Shown in pieces: positions 41,919 to 50,880 of a stretch of 64,000 nt of DNA (positions are counted from its first letter, which is position 1; each line of letters opens with the position of its first letter). The notes beneath the pieces were generated by a model. It saw nothing but the letters and a program-made list of their open reading frames with translations. It was not told where the DNA came from and made no database searches. The stretch covers positions 1-64,000 of the forward strand of contig LJCX01000031.1 of NCBI GenBank assembly GCA_001298545.1, written 5' to 3'. The position numbers and the translations under genes are program-made. Source of the DNA: Actinobacteria bacterium OV320. Its GTDB lineage: Bacteria > Actinomycetota > Actinomycetes > Streptomycetales > Streptomycetaceae.

Positions 41919-43721
41919 ATGCCAGCCACTTCCCAGCCGCATCCGAACGGCAGACGTCGTACGTACCGTCTTCTCGCGGCCGCCGCGGGTCTCGCCACCG
42001 CCGGTGCCATGGCCGCCGCGCTCCCGGCGGACGCCCATGACACCAAGCACTCCAAGCCGCTGCCGAGCCGCTACCAGGACGTGCAGCTGCTGTCCTTCAA
42101 CGACCTGCACGGCAACCTCGAGCCCCCGTCCGGCTCCTCCGGCCGGGTCACGGAACTCCAGGCGGACGGCACGACGAAGACGATCGACGCGGGCGGTGTG
42201 GAGTACCTCGCCACGCACCTGCGCGAGGCCCGCAAGGGCAACCCGTACTCGGTCACCGCGGCCGGCGGCGACATGGTCGGCGCCTCCCCGCTGATCTCGG
42301 GTCTGTTCCACGACGAGCCGACCATCGAGGCGCTGAACAAGCTCGACCTGGATGTCACTTCGGTCGGCAACCACGAGTTCGACGAGGGTGCCAAGGAGCT
42401 GGCCCGGCTCCAGAACGGCGGCTGTCACCCGACGGCCGGCTGTTACACGGACAAGCGGTTCAAGGGGGCCGACTTCCCGTACCTGGCGGCCAACGTCCTG
42501 TCCGAGAAGAGCGGCAGGCCGATCCTCGAGCCGTACTTCGTCTGGAAGAAGAAGGACGTCAAGATCGGCTTCATCGGCGTGACGCTGGAGGACACCCCCG
42601 GTGTGGTGTCCGCCGAGGGCGTCAAGGGCCTGAAGTTCAAGGACGAGGTCGAGACGATCAACAAGTACGCCAAGGTGCTGCAGAAGCAGGGCGTGAAGTC
42701 GATCGTGGCGCTGATCCACGAGGGCGGGCTGCCGGCCTCGGGTTCCTACAACTACAACTGTGACTCCCCGGGCGCGGGTGCCGGCATCTCCGGCCCGATC
42801 GTCGACATCGCGAAGAACATCACGCCGGCGGTGGACGCGCTGGTGACGGGCCACACGCACGCCGCGTACGCGTGCACGATCCCGGACCCGTCGGGCAAGC
42901 CGCGCACGGTCACCTCGGCCGCGTCCTTCGGCCGGCTGTACACGGACACCACGCTGACGTACGACCGCTTCACCGGTGACATCGCGCGTACGGCGGTCAA
43001 GTCGGCGAACCACGTGGTCACCCGGACCGTCGCCAAGGCGCCCGACATGACCGAGCTGATCACCAAGTGGAACACCCTGGCGGCCCCCGTCGGCAACCGG
43101 GCGATCGGCTACATCTCCGCGGACGTCCCCAGCACGGGCACCGAGTCCCCGATGGGCGACCTGATCGCGGACGCCCAGCTCTGGTACGGCAAGGGGCTCG
43201 ACCCGGAGACGGACCTCGCGCTGATGAACCCGGGCGGCGTCCGGGCGGGCCTGACCTACGCGGCCAAGGGCAGTGAGGGCGACGGCGTGGTGACCTACGC
43301 CGAGGGCTTCACCGTCCAGCCGTTCTCCAACACCGTGAACCTCCAGGACTTCACCGGCGCCCAGCTGATCCAGGTCCTCAAGGAGCAGGTGAGCGGGACG
43401 AACGCGAGCGCGCCGAAGATCCTTCAGCCGTCCGCCAACCTGACGTACACGCTGGACCTGACGAAGAGCGGCGCCGACCGTGTCGTCACGGACTCCATCA
43501 AGCTGAACGGCGCGGCGATCGACCCGGCCGCCACCTACCGCGTCTCCACGAACAGCTTCCTCGCGGGCGGCGGCGACGGCTTCACCACGCTGGGCCAGGG
43601 CACGAACGACCTCGTCGGCGCCGACGACCTGACCGCCCTGGAGCAGTACCTGCTCGCCAACTCCTCGGCCACGGGCCCGATCGCCCCGCCGACGGCGAAC
43701 CGGATCGCGATCGTGCAGTAG
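41919..43721 (+). CDS. Secreted 5'-nucleotidase/metallophosphoesterase
   Basis: This 600-residue exported enzyme releases phosphate from nucleotides. A Tat-like signal (GRRRTYRLLAAAAGLATAG) is cut near residue 39. The metallophosphatase domain has NDLHGN, GGDMVGASPL, GNHEFDEG and GHTHAAY, which bind two metals. The C-terminal 5'-nucleotidase domain, with GESPMGDLIADAQ-like TESPMGDLIADAQ, NPGGVRAGL and GGGDGFTTL, supplies the base-stacking pocket. No sortase motif is seen, so it is probably released. A strong terminator follows. It fits the phosphate-scavenging theme of the window, but I see no PHO box upstream. Confidence 0.93.
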   Translation: MPATSQPHPNGRRRTYRLLAAAAGLATAGAMAAALPADAHDTKHSKPLPSRYQDVQLLSFNDLHGNLEPPSGSSGRVTELQADGTTKTIDAGGVEYLATHLREARKGNPYSVTAAGGDMVGASPLISGLFHDEPTIEALNKLDLDVTSVGNHEFDEGAKELARLQNGGCHPTAGCYTDKRFKGADFPYLAANVLSEKSGRPILEPYFVWKKKDVKIGFIGVTLEDTPGVVSAEGVKGLKFKDEVETINKYAKVLQKQGVKSIVALIHEGGLPASGSYNYNCDSPGAGAGISGPIVDIAKNITPAVDALVTGHTHAAYACTIPDPSGKPRTVTSAASFGRLYTDTTLTYDRFTGDIARTAVKSANHVVTRTVAKAPDMTELITKWNTLAAPVGNRAIGYISADVPSTGTESPMGDLIADAQLWYGKGLDPETDLALMNPGGVRAGLTYAAKGSEGDGVVTYAEGFTVQPFSNTVNLQDFTGAQLIQVLKEQVSGTNASAPKILQPSANLTYTLDLTKSGADRVVTDSIKLNGAAIDPAATYRVSTNSFLAGGGDGFTTLGQGTNDLVGADDLTALEQYLLANSSATGPIAPPTANRIAIVQ

Positions 43722-43770
43722 TGCAGTAGTGCAGTAACCCACGAGCGACCCGCGAGCACAGCGGTTCACG

Positions 43771-43799
43771 AGGCGGCCCCGTCACCGACGGGGCCGCCT
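43771..43799 (+). terminator. Terminator of the 5'-nucleotidase gene
   Basis: A 13-bp perfect stem (AGGCGGCCCCGTC, 43771-43783, with GACGGGGCCGCCT, 43787-43799) with a 3-nt loop is followed by CTCTTCGTATT. It lies 50 nt after the stop, which is preceded by a short TGCAGTAG repeat. Confidence 0.9.
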
Positions 43800-43995
43800 C
43801 TTCGTATTAAAACCTGTGTGAGTTCTCGGTTGGTTCCCGTTGCCGCCTGAAAACTCGTCTCAGCCGCAATTCATCGAGGTCTCAGCGGAATTGGCTTTTT
43901 CTTCTTCCGTCGTCCCGTAGTGTTTTCCATGTCGAAAGCGAACGACGCGAAAGCGAAGTAAGCGAACAGCGCTAACAGAACAAACGGAGAACGCC

Positions 43996-44130
43996 ATGAG
44001 CTTCCACAAGATCACCCCCGTCAAGAAGGCCCGCAAGACCGCTGCTGCCCCGGCCCCGAAGCCCGTCGCCAAGAAGAAGGCCGCGAAGAAGGCCGCCCCG
44101 AAGCGCCGCCCGGTCTCCCACAAGGGCTGA
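43996..44130 (+). CDS. 44-residue Lys/Ala/Pro-rich protein, copy 1
   Basis: This very basic microprotein reads MSFHKITPVKKARKTAAAPA, then repeats of KK, AAKKAA and PKRR, and ends HKG. The composition resembles the lysine-rich tails of bacterial histone-H1-like and HU-type proteins, so nucleic-acid binding is plausible but unproven. GGAGA lies five nt before the ATG. All Lys codons are AAG, as expected for a translated Streptomyces gene. The 200 nt upstream are AT-rich for this genome and contain purine-rich GCGAAAGCGAA repeats, suggesting a dedicated promoter and leader. A near-identical second copy follows 100 nt later. Confidence 0.75.
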   Translation: MSFHKITPVKKARKTAAAPAPKPVAKKKAAKKAAPKRRPVSHKG

Positions 44131-44230
44131 TGTCGCTGCCATCTCGGTCGACACTGTTGCAAATCCGCGACAAATAAGCCACGCGTAAAACCAGCATATT
44201 CGGCACCTGATAAATGGAGAGGTAATTCCC

Positions 44231-44365
44231 ATGAGCTTCCACAAGATCACCCCCGTCAAGAAGGCCCGCAAGACCGCTGCCGCCCCGGCCCCGAAGCCCG
44301 TCGCCAAGAAGAAGGCCGCGAAGAAGGCCGCCCCGAAGCGCCGCCCGATCGCGCACAAGGGCTGA
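44231..44365 (+). CDS. 44-residue Lys/Ala/Pro-rich protein, copy 2
   Basis: This copy differs from the first at only two residues near the end (RRPIAHKG instead of RRPVSHKG) and at a handful of bases, while the sequence between the two copies is unrelated to the copies. That points to recent duplication or gene conversion under coding constraint. It has its own ribosome binding site (GGAGAGG). A strong terminator follows at 44377-44414, so both copies form a small transcription unit separate from the ABC exporter gene. Function unknown; DNA or RNA binding is a reasonable guess. Confidence 0.75.
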   Translation: MSFHKITPVKKARKTAAAPAPKPVAKKKAAKKAAPKRRPIAHKG

Positions 44366-44376
44366 CGGCACGCCAC

Positions 44377-44414
44377 GAGGCGGGGTCACCGGGGAGAGCC
44401 GGTGCCCCCGCCTC
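44377..44414 (+). terminator. Terminator after the Lys-rich gene pair
   Basis: A 16-position stem with one T-C mismatch (left arm 44377-44392 GAGGCGGGGTCACCGG, right arm 44399-44414) closes a 6-nt loop. It is followed by direct repeats of TTTCGTGCACGGCC (44425-44471) leading to the ABC exporter gene. Confidence 0.85.
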
Positions 44415-44500
44415 GGCCGTGCCTTTCGTGCACGGCCTTTCGTGCGCGGCTTTCGTGCACGGCCTTTCGTTACACGCAGGGAGTCGAGGGAGTTGCTGAC

Positions 44501-46294
44501 ATGAGGGAAGCCCGTGAGGCCTTCCGCCGCTTCTGGCCGCTGACCCGCGGTGACCGCGGGTGGATGCTGGTGATCGTGGGGTGCGTGGTGGTGTCCGCGC
44601 TCGCCGAGACGGCCTCCATCCTGCTGTTCGCCGAACTCACCGACAACGCCCTCGAGGCCGGCTCGCTCTCCGCCTTCTGGGGGCCGGCCGGAGCCTGGCT
44701 GGGCGTCGCCGCGGTGGGCGCACTCGTCGGCTACCTGGGCAACTCGCTCGCGACCTGGACGGCGGAACGATTCGTCCTCCGGCTGCGCGCGAACGTCTTC
44801 GGTCACGTGCAGGACCTCCCGCCCCACTTCTTCCAGCGGCACCGCCGCGGTGACCTGGTGGAACGCCTGACGGGAGACGTGGAGGCCATCGAACAACTGG
44901 TCGTGTCGGGCGTGGTCGGCACGATCTCCGCGGCCTTCTCCGCGGTCTTCTACGCGGCGGCCGCCCTGTGGCTCCGCTGGGACCTGGCCCTCGCCACCTT
45001 CGTCCTCGCCCCGCTCTTCCTGCTCGCCGCCCGCCGCTTCTCCGGCCGGATCAAGCAGGCCTCACAGGACGAACGCGTCGCCGACGGCGCGATCACCTCG
45101 GTGGTGGAGGAGTCGCTGGGCAACATCGTGCTGACCCAGGCGTACAACCGCCGCCGCGACGAGGAGCGGCGCCTCGACAAGGAGGCCCGCGCGTGGATGC
45201 GGGCCAGTGTGCGCGGGGCGCGGCTGAGCGAGATGTACGAGCAGTTCGTCGAGGTGGTCGAGACCCTCTGCGTCCTGTCGGTGATCGGCCTGGGCGTCTG
45301 GGAGATCTCGGCCGGCCGGATGACCCTCGGCGCCCTGCTCGCCTTCGCCGCGTTCATCGGCTACCTCTATCCGCCGGTCCGCAACCTCGGCCAGCTCGGC
45401 CTGACGGTCACCGCGGCCACGGCGGGCGCGGAACGCATCGCGGAACTCCTGGACGCACAGCCGTCGGTGAAGGACCCGGACGTCCCCGTTCCCGCCTGGC
45501 CGGTCCAGGGCCGGGTCAGCCTGCACGGCCTCTCGTTCCGCTACCCCGACGCGGCCCGCGCGTCACTGCGGGACGTGACCTTCACGGTGAGCCCCGGCGA
45601 ACTGGTCCTGGTCACGGGCGCGAGCGGGGCCGGCAAGTCCACCCTCTCCAAACTCCTCACCCGCTTCTACGACCCCGACGAGGGCGTCGTCCGCCTGGAC
45701 GGGGTCCCGCTCACGGACGTCCCGCTGGAGTTCGTCCGCGAGAACACGGCGCTGCTCCCCCAGCAGACCCTCGTCCTCAACGGCACGATCCGGGAGAACA
45801 TCGCGTGCGGCCGTCCGGGCGCCACGGACCCGGAGATCGAGCGAGCGGCCAGGTCGGCCGCCGCCCACGAGTTCATCGCCGCCCTCCCCGACGGCTACGG
45901 CACCCACATCGCCCCCGGTACCGCGGCCCTCTCCGGCGGCCAGCTCCAGCGCATCGCCATCGCCCGCGCGATGCTCCGCGCGGCCCCGGTCCTCGTCCTC
46001 GACGAACCGACCGCCGGCCTCGACTCGGTGGCCGCCCGGCAGATCGTCCAGCCGCTGCGCCGCCTCATGTCGGGCCGCACCACGATCATGATCACCCACG
46101 ATCTGAGCCTCGCCCGCGACGCCGACCGCATCCTGGTCGTGGACGAGGGGCGGCTGCTGGACGCGGGCACGCACGACGAGCTGATGACCCGCTGCGCGGC
46201 CTACACCAGGCTGGTCGAACCCTGGTCGGAGCCGGCCGGGGAGACCACGGCACGCAAGCGGCTCACCGACGACACGCTGGTGCTGCGCCTCTGA
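44501..46294 (+). CDS. ABC exporter with fused membrane and ATPase domains
   Basis: This 597-residue half-transporter has a six-helix exporter domain (about 20-300, including VEESLGNIVLTQAYNRR) and an ATPase domain with Walker A GASGAGKST, signature LSGGQLQR, Walker B LVLDEPTAGLDS and the H-loop ITHDLS. It resembles MsbA/MDR-type exporters for lipids, peptides or drugs and should act as a homodimer. The ATG at 44501 follows GAGGGAG. It is convergent with the response-regulator gene, 20 nt away. No substrate clue is adjacent. Confidence 0.92.
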   Translation: MREAREAFRRFWPLTRGDRGWMLVIVGCVVVSALAETASILLFAELTDNALEAGSLSAFWGPAGAWLGVAAVGALVGYLGNSLATWTAERFVLRLRANVFGHVQDLPPHFFQRHRRGDLVERLTGDVEAIEQLVVSGVVGTISAAFSAVFYAAAALWLRWDLALATFVLAPLFLLAARRFSGRIKQASQDERVADGAITSVVEESLGNIVLTQAYNRRRDEERRLDKEARAWMRASVRGARLSEMYEQFVEVVETLCVLSVIGLGVWEISAGRMTLGALLAFAAFIGYLYPPVRNLGQLGLTVTAATAGAERIAELLDAQPSVKDPDVPVPAWPVQGRVSLHGLSFRYPDAARASLRDVTFTVSPGELVLVTGASGAGKSTLSKLLTRFYDPDEGVVRLDGVPLTDVPLEFVRENTALLPQQTLVLNGTIRENIACGRPGATDPEIERAARSAAAHEFIAALPDGYGTHIAPGTAALSGGQLQRIAIARAMLRAAPVLVLDEPTAGLDSVAARQIVQPLRRLMSGRTTIMITHDLSLARDADRILVVDEGRLLDAGTHDELMTRCAAYTRLVEPWSEPAGETTARKRLTDDTLVLRL

Positions 46295-46314
46295 AGCAGC
46301 GCCGGGTGTCCGAG

Positions 46315-47109
46315 TCACCCCACCCGCAGCATGTACCCCAGCCCGCGTGCCGTCCGGATCAGCCGGGGTTCGCCGTACTGCTCCAGCTTGCGCCGCAGGT
46401 ACATGACGTACACGTCGAGCGTGTTGGACGTCGGCTCGAAGTCGAAGCCCCAGACGTCCTTGTGGATGCGGGCGCGGCTGAGGACCTTCGTCGGATGGCG
46501 CAGGAAGTACTCCAGGAGGGAGTACTCGGTGGGGGTGAGGTCGAGCGGGCGGCCGGCGCGGGTGACCGTGTGGGAGGACAGGTCCATGACGATGTCGTGG
46601 AAGGCCAGCCGGGTGGAGGCGGCCCCGGCGGGCGGGGAGGCCCGTCGGGTGCCCCGGCGCAGCAGGGCCCGTACCCGGGCCAGCAGTTCCTCCGCGGCGA
46701 ACGGCTTCATCAGATAGTCGTCCGCGCCGTTGTCGAGGGCGACGATACGGTCGCCCACCGCGTCCCGGCCGGTGATCATCAGGATCGGGACGGTGGAGCC
46801 GGAGGCCCGGATCCGCCGGGTCGCGGCCAGGCCGTCCAGGCCGGGCATGGTGACGTCCATGAGGACCAGGTCGGGGGCGTTGCCGGGGGCTCCGACGAGG
46901 TCGAGGGCGAGATCGAGGGCGAGCCGTCCGTCTCCGGCGAGGACGGTCTCGTAGCCCTCGAAGCGGAGCAGCCGGCCGAGTCCCTCGCGGATGTCCGCGT
47001 CGTCGTCGGCCAGGAGTATCCCCCCCGCCGTACCCGCTCGCCCCGCCGTTCCCCCGCCCGCTGCCGCCCCCGCCGCCCCCGCCGTCCCCTTCACCGTTCG
47101 TATCACCAT
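46315..47109 (-). CDS. OmpR-family response regulator without adjacent kinase
   Basis: This 264-residue regulator has a receiver domain (ILLADDDADIREGL, phospho-Asp in LVLMDVTMPGLDG, Lys in DYLMKPF) and an OmpR winged helix (LTPTEYSLLEYFLRHPTKVL, then FEPTSNTLDVYVMYLRRKL). An Ala/Gly-rich N-terminal extension precedes the receiver. The DNA-binding domain is very similar to that of the MprA-like regulator at 50877-51614, so they are paralogues. It lies 47 nt downstream of the pectinase fusion gene on the same strand and may be co-transcribed with it. No kinase is adjacent. The ATG at 47109 or the GTG next to it could start translation. Confidence 0.88.
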   Translation of the reverse strand: MVIRTVKGTAGAAGAAAGGGTAGRAGTAGGILLADDDADIREGLGRLLRFEGYETVLAGDGRLALDLALDLVGAPGNAPDLVLMDVTMPGLDGLAATRRIRASGSTVPILMITGRDAVGDRIVALDNGADDYLMKPFAAEELLARVRALLRRGTRRASPPAGAASTRLAFHDIVMDLSSHTVTRAGRPLDLTPTEYSLLEYFLRHPTKVLSRARIHKDVWGFDFEPTSNTLDVYVMYLRRKLEQYGEPRLIRTARGLGYMLRVG

Positions 47110-47156
47110 TCCCTCACGGTGGAGCGAGGGGCTGTGGTGGAGCTGGCAGCGGGATG

Positions 47157-49277
47157 TCAGGAGGCCGTGGGGGTCCAGTCGCCCAGCCAGTCCGCGACCT
47201 CCTGGGCGGCGGCCTGGGCGTCGGTCAGCAGGGGACGGTCGGAACTCGCGGCGCCCGAGCCCGCGCCGGTGTTCTTGTACTCCGCGAACCGGTCGTCCTT
47301 CCAGGAGAAGCCGCTCATGTCGGTCCACGGCGTGGTCCTGATGGCGGCGCTCAGGGCGGTGTTGCGGACGGTGGTCTGCGGGTCGAGGGTCGCGTCCCCG
47401 CCCGCGTGCCAGGGGCGGCCGAGGTAGAAACTGCGCTCGGCGACGTCACCGTTGACCGTGGAGTTGGCGATCAGGATGCCCTTGCGGTCGGCGGCCGTGC
47501 TGGGGGCCGTGACATAGCCGGCCGAGGTGCCGTTCCAGCGCTTCTTCAGGGTGATGACGGACTTGTCGATCACCGCGGTGGCCCGGCCGAAGATGAAGTC
47601 GGTGTTGCCGATGACGTAGGAGTTGGTGAGGTAGACGCGGCCCAGCTTCTCCTTGGCCGCCGTGTCCACCAGCAGGGTGTCCTGGTCGCCGCTGACGATG
47701 ACGCCGTCGAGGAACACCTTGTCGGCGGAGGTGCGCAGGGCGACCGCCTGGTTCGCGATGTCCTGGTGGGCGGCCTCGTCGAAGTCGTTGGAGATGGTCA
47801 GGTTACGGGCCTGGAAGTCGTCGCCGTCGACGGCGACGGTCGCGCTGCCGCCGGTGCCGTACGTGCCGGAACCGTCGGGCTTCGGCGTACCGGACGCGTT
47901 GTCGTAGACGATCGTGGTGTCCTTGCGGCTGCCGCCGGTGCCCTGGATGGTGACGTGCGGCTTGTTGGACGGGACCTTGACCAGCTCGCGGTACGTGCCC
48001 GGCTTGACGGCGATCACGACCCGCGCGGGGTTGTTCGCCGACACGGCGTTCACGGCGGCCTGCACGGTCGTGTACTGCCCGCTGCCGTCCTTGGCGACGG
48101 TGAGCGTGGTGGCGGCCGCAGCCTTCGTGGTGGCCGCGGCCTTCGTGGTGGCCGTCGTCGCCGTACTCGCGGAGGTGCCGATGGAACCGCGCGGGCCCGC
48201 GCCCGACTTGAGCAGCGCCGGCACGTCGGCCGCCTTGTCGAGGGTGTACGCGTAGTACGTCTTCGGATCCCAGGCCGCGCCCGTGCCGCCGCTCTCGTTC
48301 TTGCCGGTCGTGCCGGAGAAGACGTTGCCGCGCTGGACGAGGGTGGCGCCGGCGTCCCGGACGACGGGGTTGGTCAGGCCCTGGAAGTAGGAGTTCTCCA
48401 GGACCATGTTCGTCCCGCCGCGCGAGTAGTTGCCGTACGAGGACTTGATGTCCGTCCCCGCCACGTCCTCCAGGAAGTTGTTGTACAGGTGCGCGTGGGC
48501 GACGTTGTCCGTGGACGGGTTGCGCTGCTCGGTCTCGCGGATCCAGTTGTGGTGGATCGTGATGTCGGCGGTGACGTTGTCGGTCCAGCCGATGCCGAAC
48601 GCCTTGTTCTCCTGGCTCAGTTTGTTCCAGGAGACCGTCAGGTAGGTCGTGTCCTTGCGGCTGTCGATGAGCCCGTCGGCCATGTGCCGGATGTCGTTGT
48701 GGTCGATCCAGACGTGATGCGCGCCGTCCAGCTGGATGCCGTCGTAGTCGTGCTCCTTGTCGTTCCAGACGCCCTGGTAGGCGTCCCGGATCGTCAGGTT
48801 ACGGATGATCACGTTGTGGACGCCCTGGCCGAGGAAGAAGCCGCCGCCGACGATGTGCCCGGCGGTCCCGGACCCCACGATCGTCTTGTCCGACTGGACC
48901 TTGATCTCTTTCCCGACCGGGTCCATGGTGATCGTCGCGGCGACGACGATGACGTACGGCTCGGCGGCGGTCGCGTACTTCTCGAGGTCGGCGAGCGTCT
49001 TCACGGTGACGGTCCTGCCGTCCCGGCCGCCGTACGTACCGTTCTGGCCCAGGGCGTCGACGGAGGCGAAACCGTCGGCGGTGGCGGTCGCCCAGGCGGG
49101 CGCGGCGGCGGTCGCCGCGGCGGCCTTCGGCTGCGCGTCCGCGCCGAGGAGCCCGAGGTCGGCGCCGTAGGCCAGGGTGCCGGCGGCGGTGAGGACGAGG
49201 GGGATGCCGAACGCGAGGGCGGTGCCGCGCCTGCGGTGTCGGGGCCTGTTGGTGCCGCTGCTTCGGTGCGCGCTCAT
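47157..49277 (-). CDS. Secreted pectate lyase-pectin methylesterase fusion
   Basis: This 706-residue exported enzyme joins two pectin-degrading domains. After an Arg-rich signal anchor (RPRHRRRGTALAFGIPLVL) comes a PL1 pectate lyase (about 70-370) with WIDHND near 190, DGLID near 201 and HHNWIRETEQRNPS near 242. A Thr/Ala/Lys-rich linker (TTATTKAAATTKAAAATT) leads to a CE8 pectin methylesterase (392 to about 690) with PGTYREL, QAVALRT, QDTL (532), DFIFG (560) and LGRPW (619). The esterase would remove methyl groups and let the lyase cut the product. It sits between a histidine kinase and a response regulator, all leftward, 112 nt after the kinase. Confidence 0.92.
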   Translation of the reverse strand: MSAHRSSGTNRPRHRRRGTALAFGIPLVLTAAGTLAYGADLGLLGADAQPKAAAATAAAPAWATATADGFASVDALGQNGTYGGRDGRTVTVKTLADLEKYATAAEPYVIVVAATITMDPVGKEIKVQSDKTIVGSGTAGHIVGGGFFLGQGVHNVIIRNLTIRDAYQGVWNDKEHDYDGIQLDGAHHVWIDHNDIRHMADGLIDSRKDTTYLTVSWNKLSQENKAFGIGWTDNVTADITIHHNWIRETEQRNPSTDNVAHAHLYNNFLEDVAGTDIKSSYGNYSRGGTNMVLENSYFQGLTNPVVRDAGATLVQRGNVFSGTTGKNESGGTGAAWDPKTYYAYTLDKAADVPALLKSGAGPRGSIGTSASTATTATTKAAATTKAAAATTLTVAKDGSGQYTTVQAAVNAVSANNPARVVIAVKPGTYRELVKVPSNKPHVTIQGTGGSRKDTTIVYDNASGTPKPDGSGTYGTGGSATVAVDGDDFQARNLTISNDFDEAAHQDIANQAVALRTSADKVFLDGVIVSGDQDTLLVDTAAKEKLGRVYLTNSYVIGNTDFIFGRATAVIDKSVITLKKRWNGTSAGYVTAPSTAADRKGILIANSTVNGDVAERSFYLGRPWHAGGDATLDPQTTVRNTALSAAIRTTPWTDMSGFSWKDDRFAEYKNTGAGSGAASSDRPLLTDAQAAAQEVADWLGDWTPTAS

Positions 49278-49389
49278 GCGACCATCCGTTCCGTGCGGGG
49301 CGGGGGGAGTTGATGCGCTGCTGGGTCGCCGCCCGGATCGGAAAGGTTGCCGAACTCACGGAAATGCGTGGGAGAGAGCCGTCCGCCCG

Positions 49390-50880
49390 CTACGAGGTGA
49401 TGGCGGGATCCTCCGGCGGGGGAGTCGGTGCCCCCGGCAGCCGGACCGTCGCCACCGTGCCGCCGCCGTCCGCGCGGGCCAGAGAGACCTGGCCGCCGGC
49501 CTGTTCCACGGTGCGGGCGACGATCGACAGACCGAGGCCCGAGCCCGGGAGGGCCCGCGCGCTGGGGGAGCGCCAGAAGCGGTCGAAGACGTGCGGGAGT
49601 TCCTCGGTGGGGATACCGGGGCCGTGGTCGCGGACCGTCAGCGTCCCGTGGCTCAGCCGGACGTCGATCGTGCCGCCCTCGGGGCTGAACTTCACCGCGT
49701 TGTCCAGGATGTTGACCACCGCACGCTCCAGCGCGGCCGGCTCCGCCCGGGTGTACCAGGGCTCCAGCGAGGCCGTGATGGTCAGCTCCGGGCCGCGCAG
49801 CCGGGCCCGGCGCAGCGCCGACTCCACCGCGTCCTCCAGCGAGACCACCTGCACGCGTTCGCCGCGCTGGCCCTCGGAACGGGACAGTTCCTGGAGGTCG
49901 CCGATAAGTGACGCCAGCTCGGTCATCTGCGCCGTCACGGAGGTGAGGAGTGCCTTGCGGTCCGCCGGGGGGATCGGGCGGCCCGTCTCCTCGCTGCGGG
50001 AGAGGAGCTCGATGTTGGTGCGCAGGGAGGTGAGGGGGGTGCGCAGCTCGTGACCGGCGTCCGCGATCAGCTGCTGCTGGAGCTCACGGGAGTTGGCGAG
50101 CGAGGCGGTCATCGAGTTGAAGGAACGGGAGAGGCGGGCGATCTCGTCGTCGGACTCCTCCTCCACCGGGATCCGTACGCTCAGATCCTCGGTACGGGCC
50201 ACGTGCTCGACGGCCTCGGTCAGCTTGTCGACGGGCCGCAGCCCGGCACGTGCGACCGCCAGACCGGCGGCGCCGGCGCCCACGACTCCGATGCCGGAGA
50301 CCAGGAGCAGCACCAGGGCGAGGTCGTTGAGGGTGGACTCGGTGCTCTTGAGCGGCGCCGCGATGAGGAGTGCCGTGTCCGGGTAGAGCTGAGGCGGACT
50401 GCCCATGCCCTGGCTGACGATCAGGGGCGTGGTGAGTACGCGTACGGCATTGCCGTCCGAGTCGGTGCCATTGCGGATGATCCCTTCACCACTGCTGCTC
50501 GCCTCCTTGATCACCTTCTTGTCGGCGTCGGTGACCTTGACGGTGCCCGCCGAGGTCGCAGAGACACAGGCCGTCCCGTCCGCCTTGACCAGCTGAATGT
50601 AGGTGTTCCGGGCCCGGAGGTCGCTGATGTCGGGCTCGTCGGTCTGATCGGACTGAGCGGCCTGGGGGCAGCTGGCGAGGAGGTCCTCGACCTGGTTGTA
50701 CCGCTGCGGCTGTGACATCTTCCTGAGGTCGTTGTCGACCTGGTCGTACAACTTGCCCTGCACGATGAACCAGCAGGTCACCGAGACCGCCGCCACCGCG
50801 AAGGCCACCGCCGCCGCGACCAGCATGGCCAGCCGTGACCGGATCGGCAGCGAGCGGAACCGCCGTACGAGCTTGTTCAC
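49390..50880 (-). CDS. MprB-like sensor histidine kinase
   Basis: This 496-residue kinase has two membrane helices (about 20-41 and 185-210) flanking an extracytoplasmic sensor loop with two Cys (LLASCPQAA and GTACVSA). HAMP and HisKA domains follow, with phospho-His in DAGHELRTPL, and then an ATPase domain with NILDNAVKFSP, DHGPGI and GSGLGLSIV. It phosphorylates the regulator encoded just before it; their GTGA overlap couples translation. With the HtrA protease at the head of the cluster, this looks like an MprAB-type envelope-stress system. Confidence 0.93.
   Translation of the reverse strand: MNKLVRRFRSLPIRSRLAMLVAAAVAFAVAAVSVTCWFIVQGKLYDQVDNDLRKMSQPQRYNQVEDLLASCPQAAQSDQTDEPDISDLRARNTYIQLVKADGTACVSATSAGTVKVTDADKKVIKEASSSGEGIIRNGTDSDGNAVRVLTTPLIVSQGMGSPPQLYPDTALLIAAPLKSTESTLNDLALVLLLVSGIGVVGAGAAGLAVARAGLRPVDKLTEAVEHVARTEDLSVRIPVEEESDDEIARLSRSFNSMTASLANSRELQQQLIADAGHELRTPLTSLRTNIELLSRSEETGRPIPPADRKALLTSVTAQMTELASLIGDLQELSRSEGQRGERVQVVSLEDAVESALRRARLRGPELTITASLEPWYTRAEPAALERAVVNILDNAVKFSPEGGTIDVRLSHGTLTVRDHGPGIPTEELPHVFDRFWRSPSARALPGSGLGLSIVARTVEQAGGQVSLARADGGGTVATVRLPGAPTPPPEDPAITS

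Noticed and set aside
44968..47427. An 819-codon rightward frame across the ABC exporter and response regulator
   Set aside because: It is the wrong frame of the exporter followed by antisense of the regulator, with no recognisable domain.
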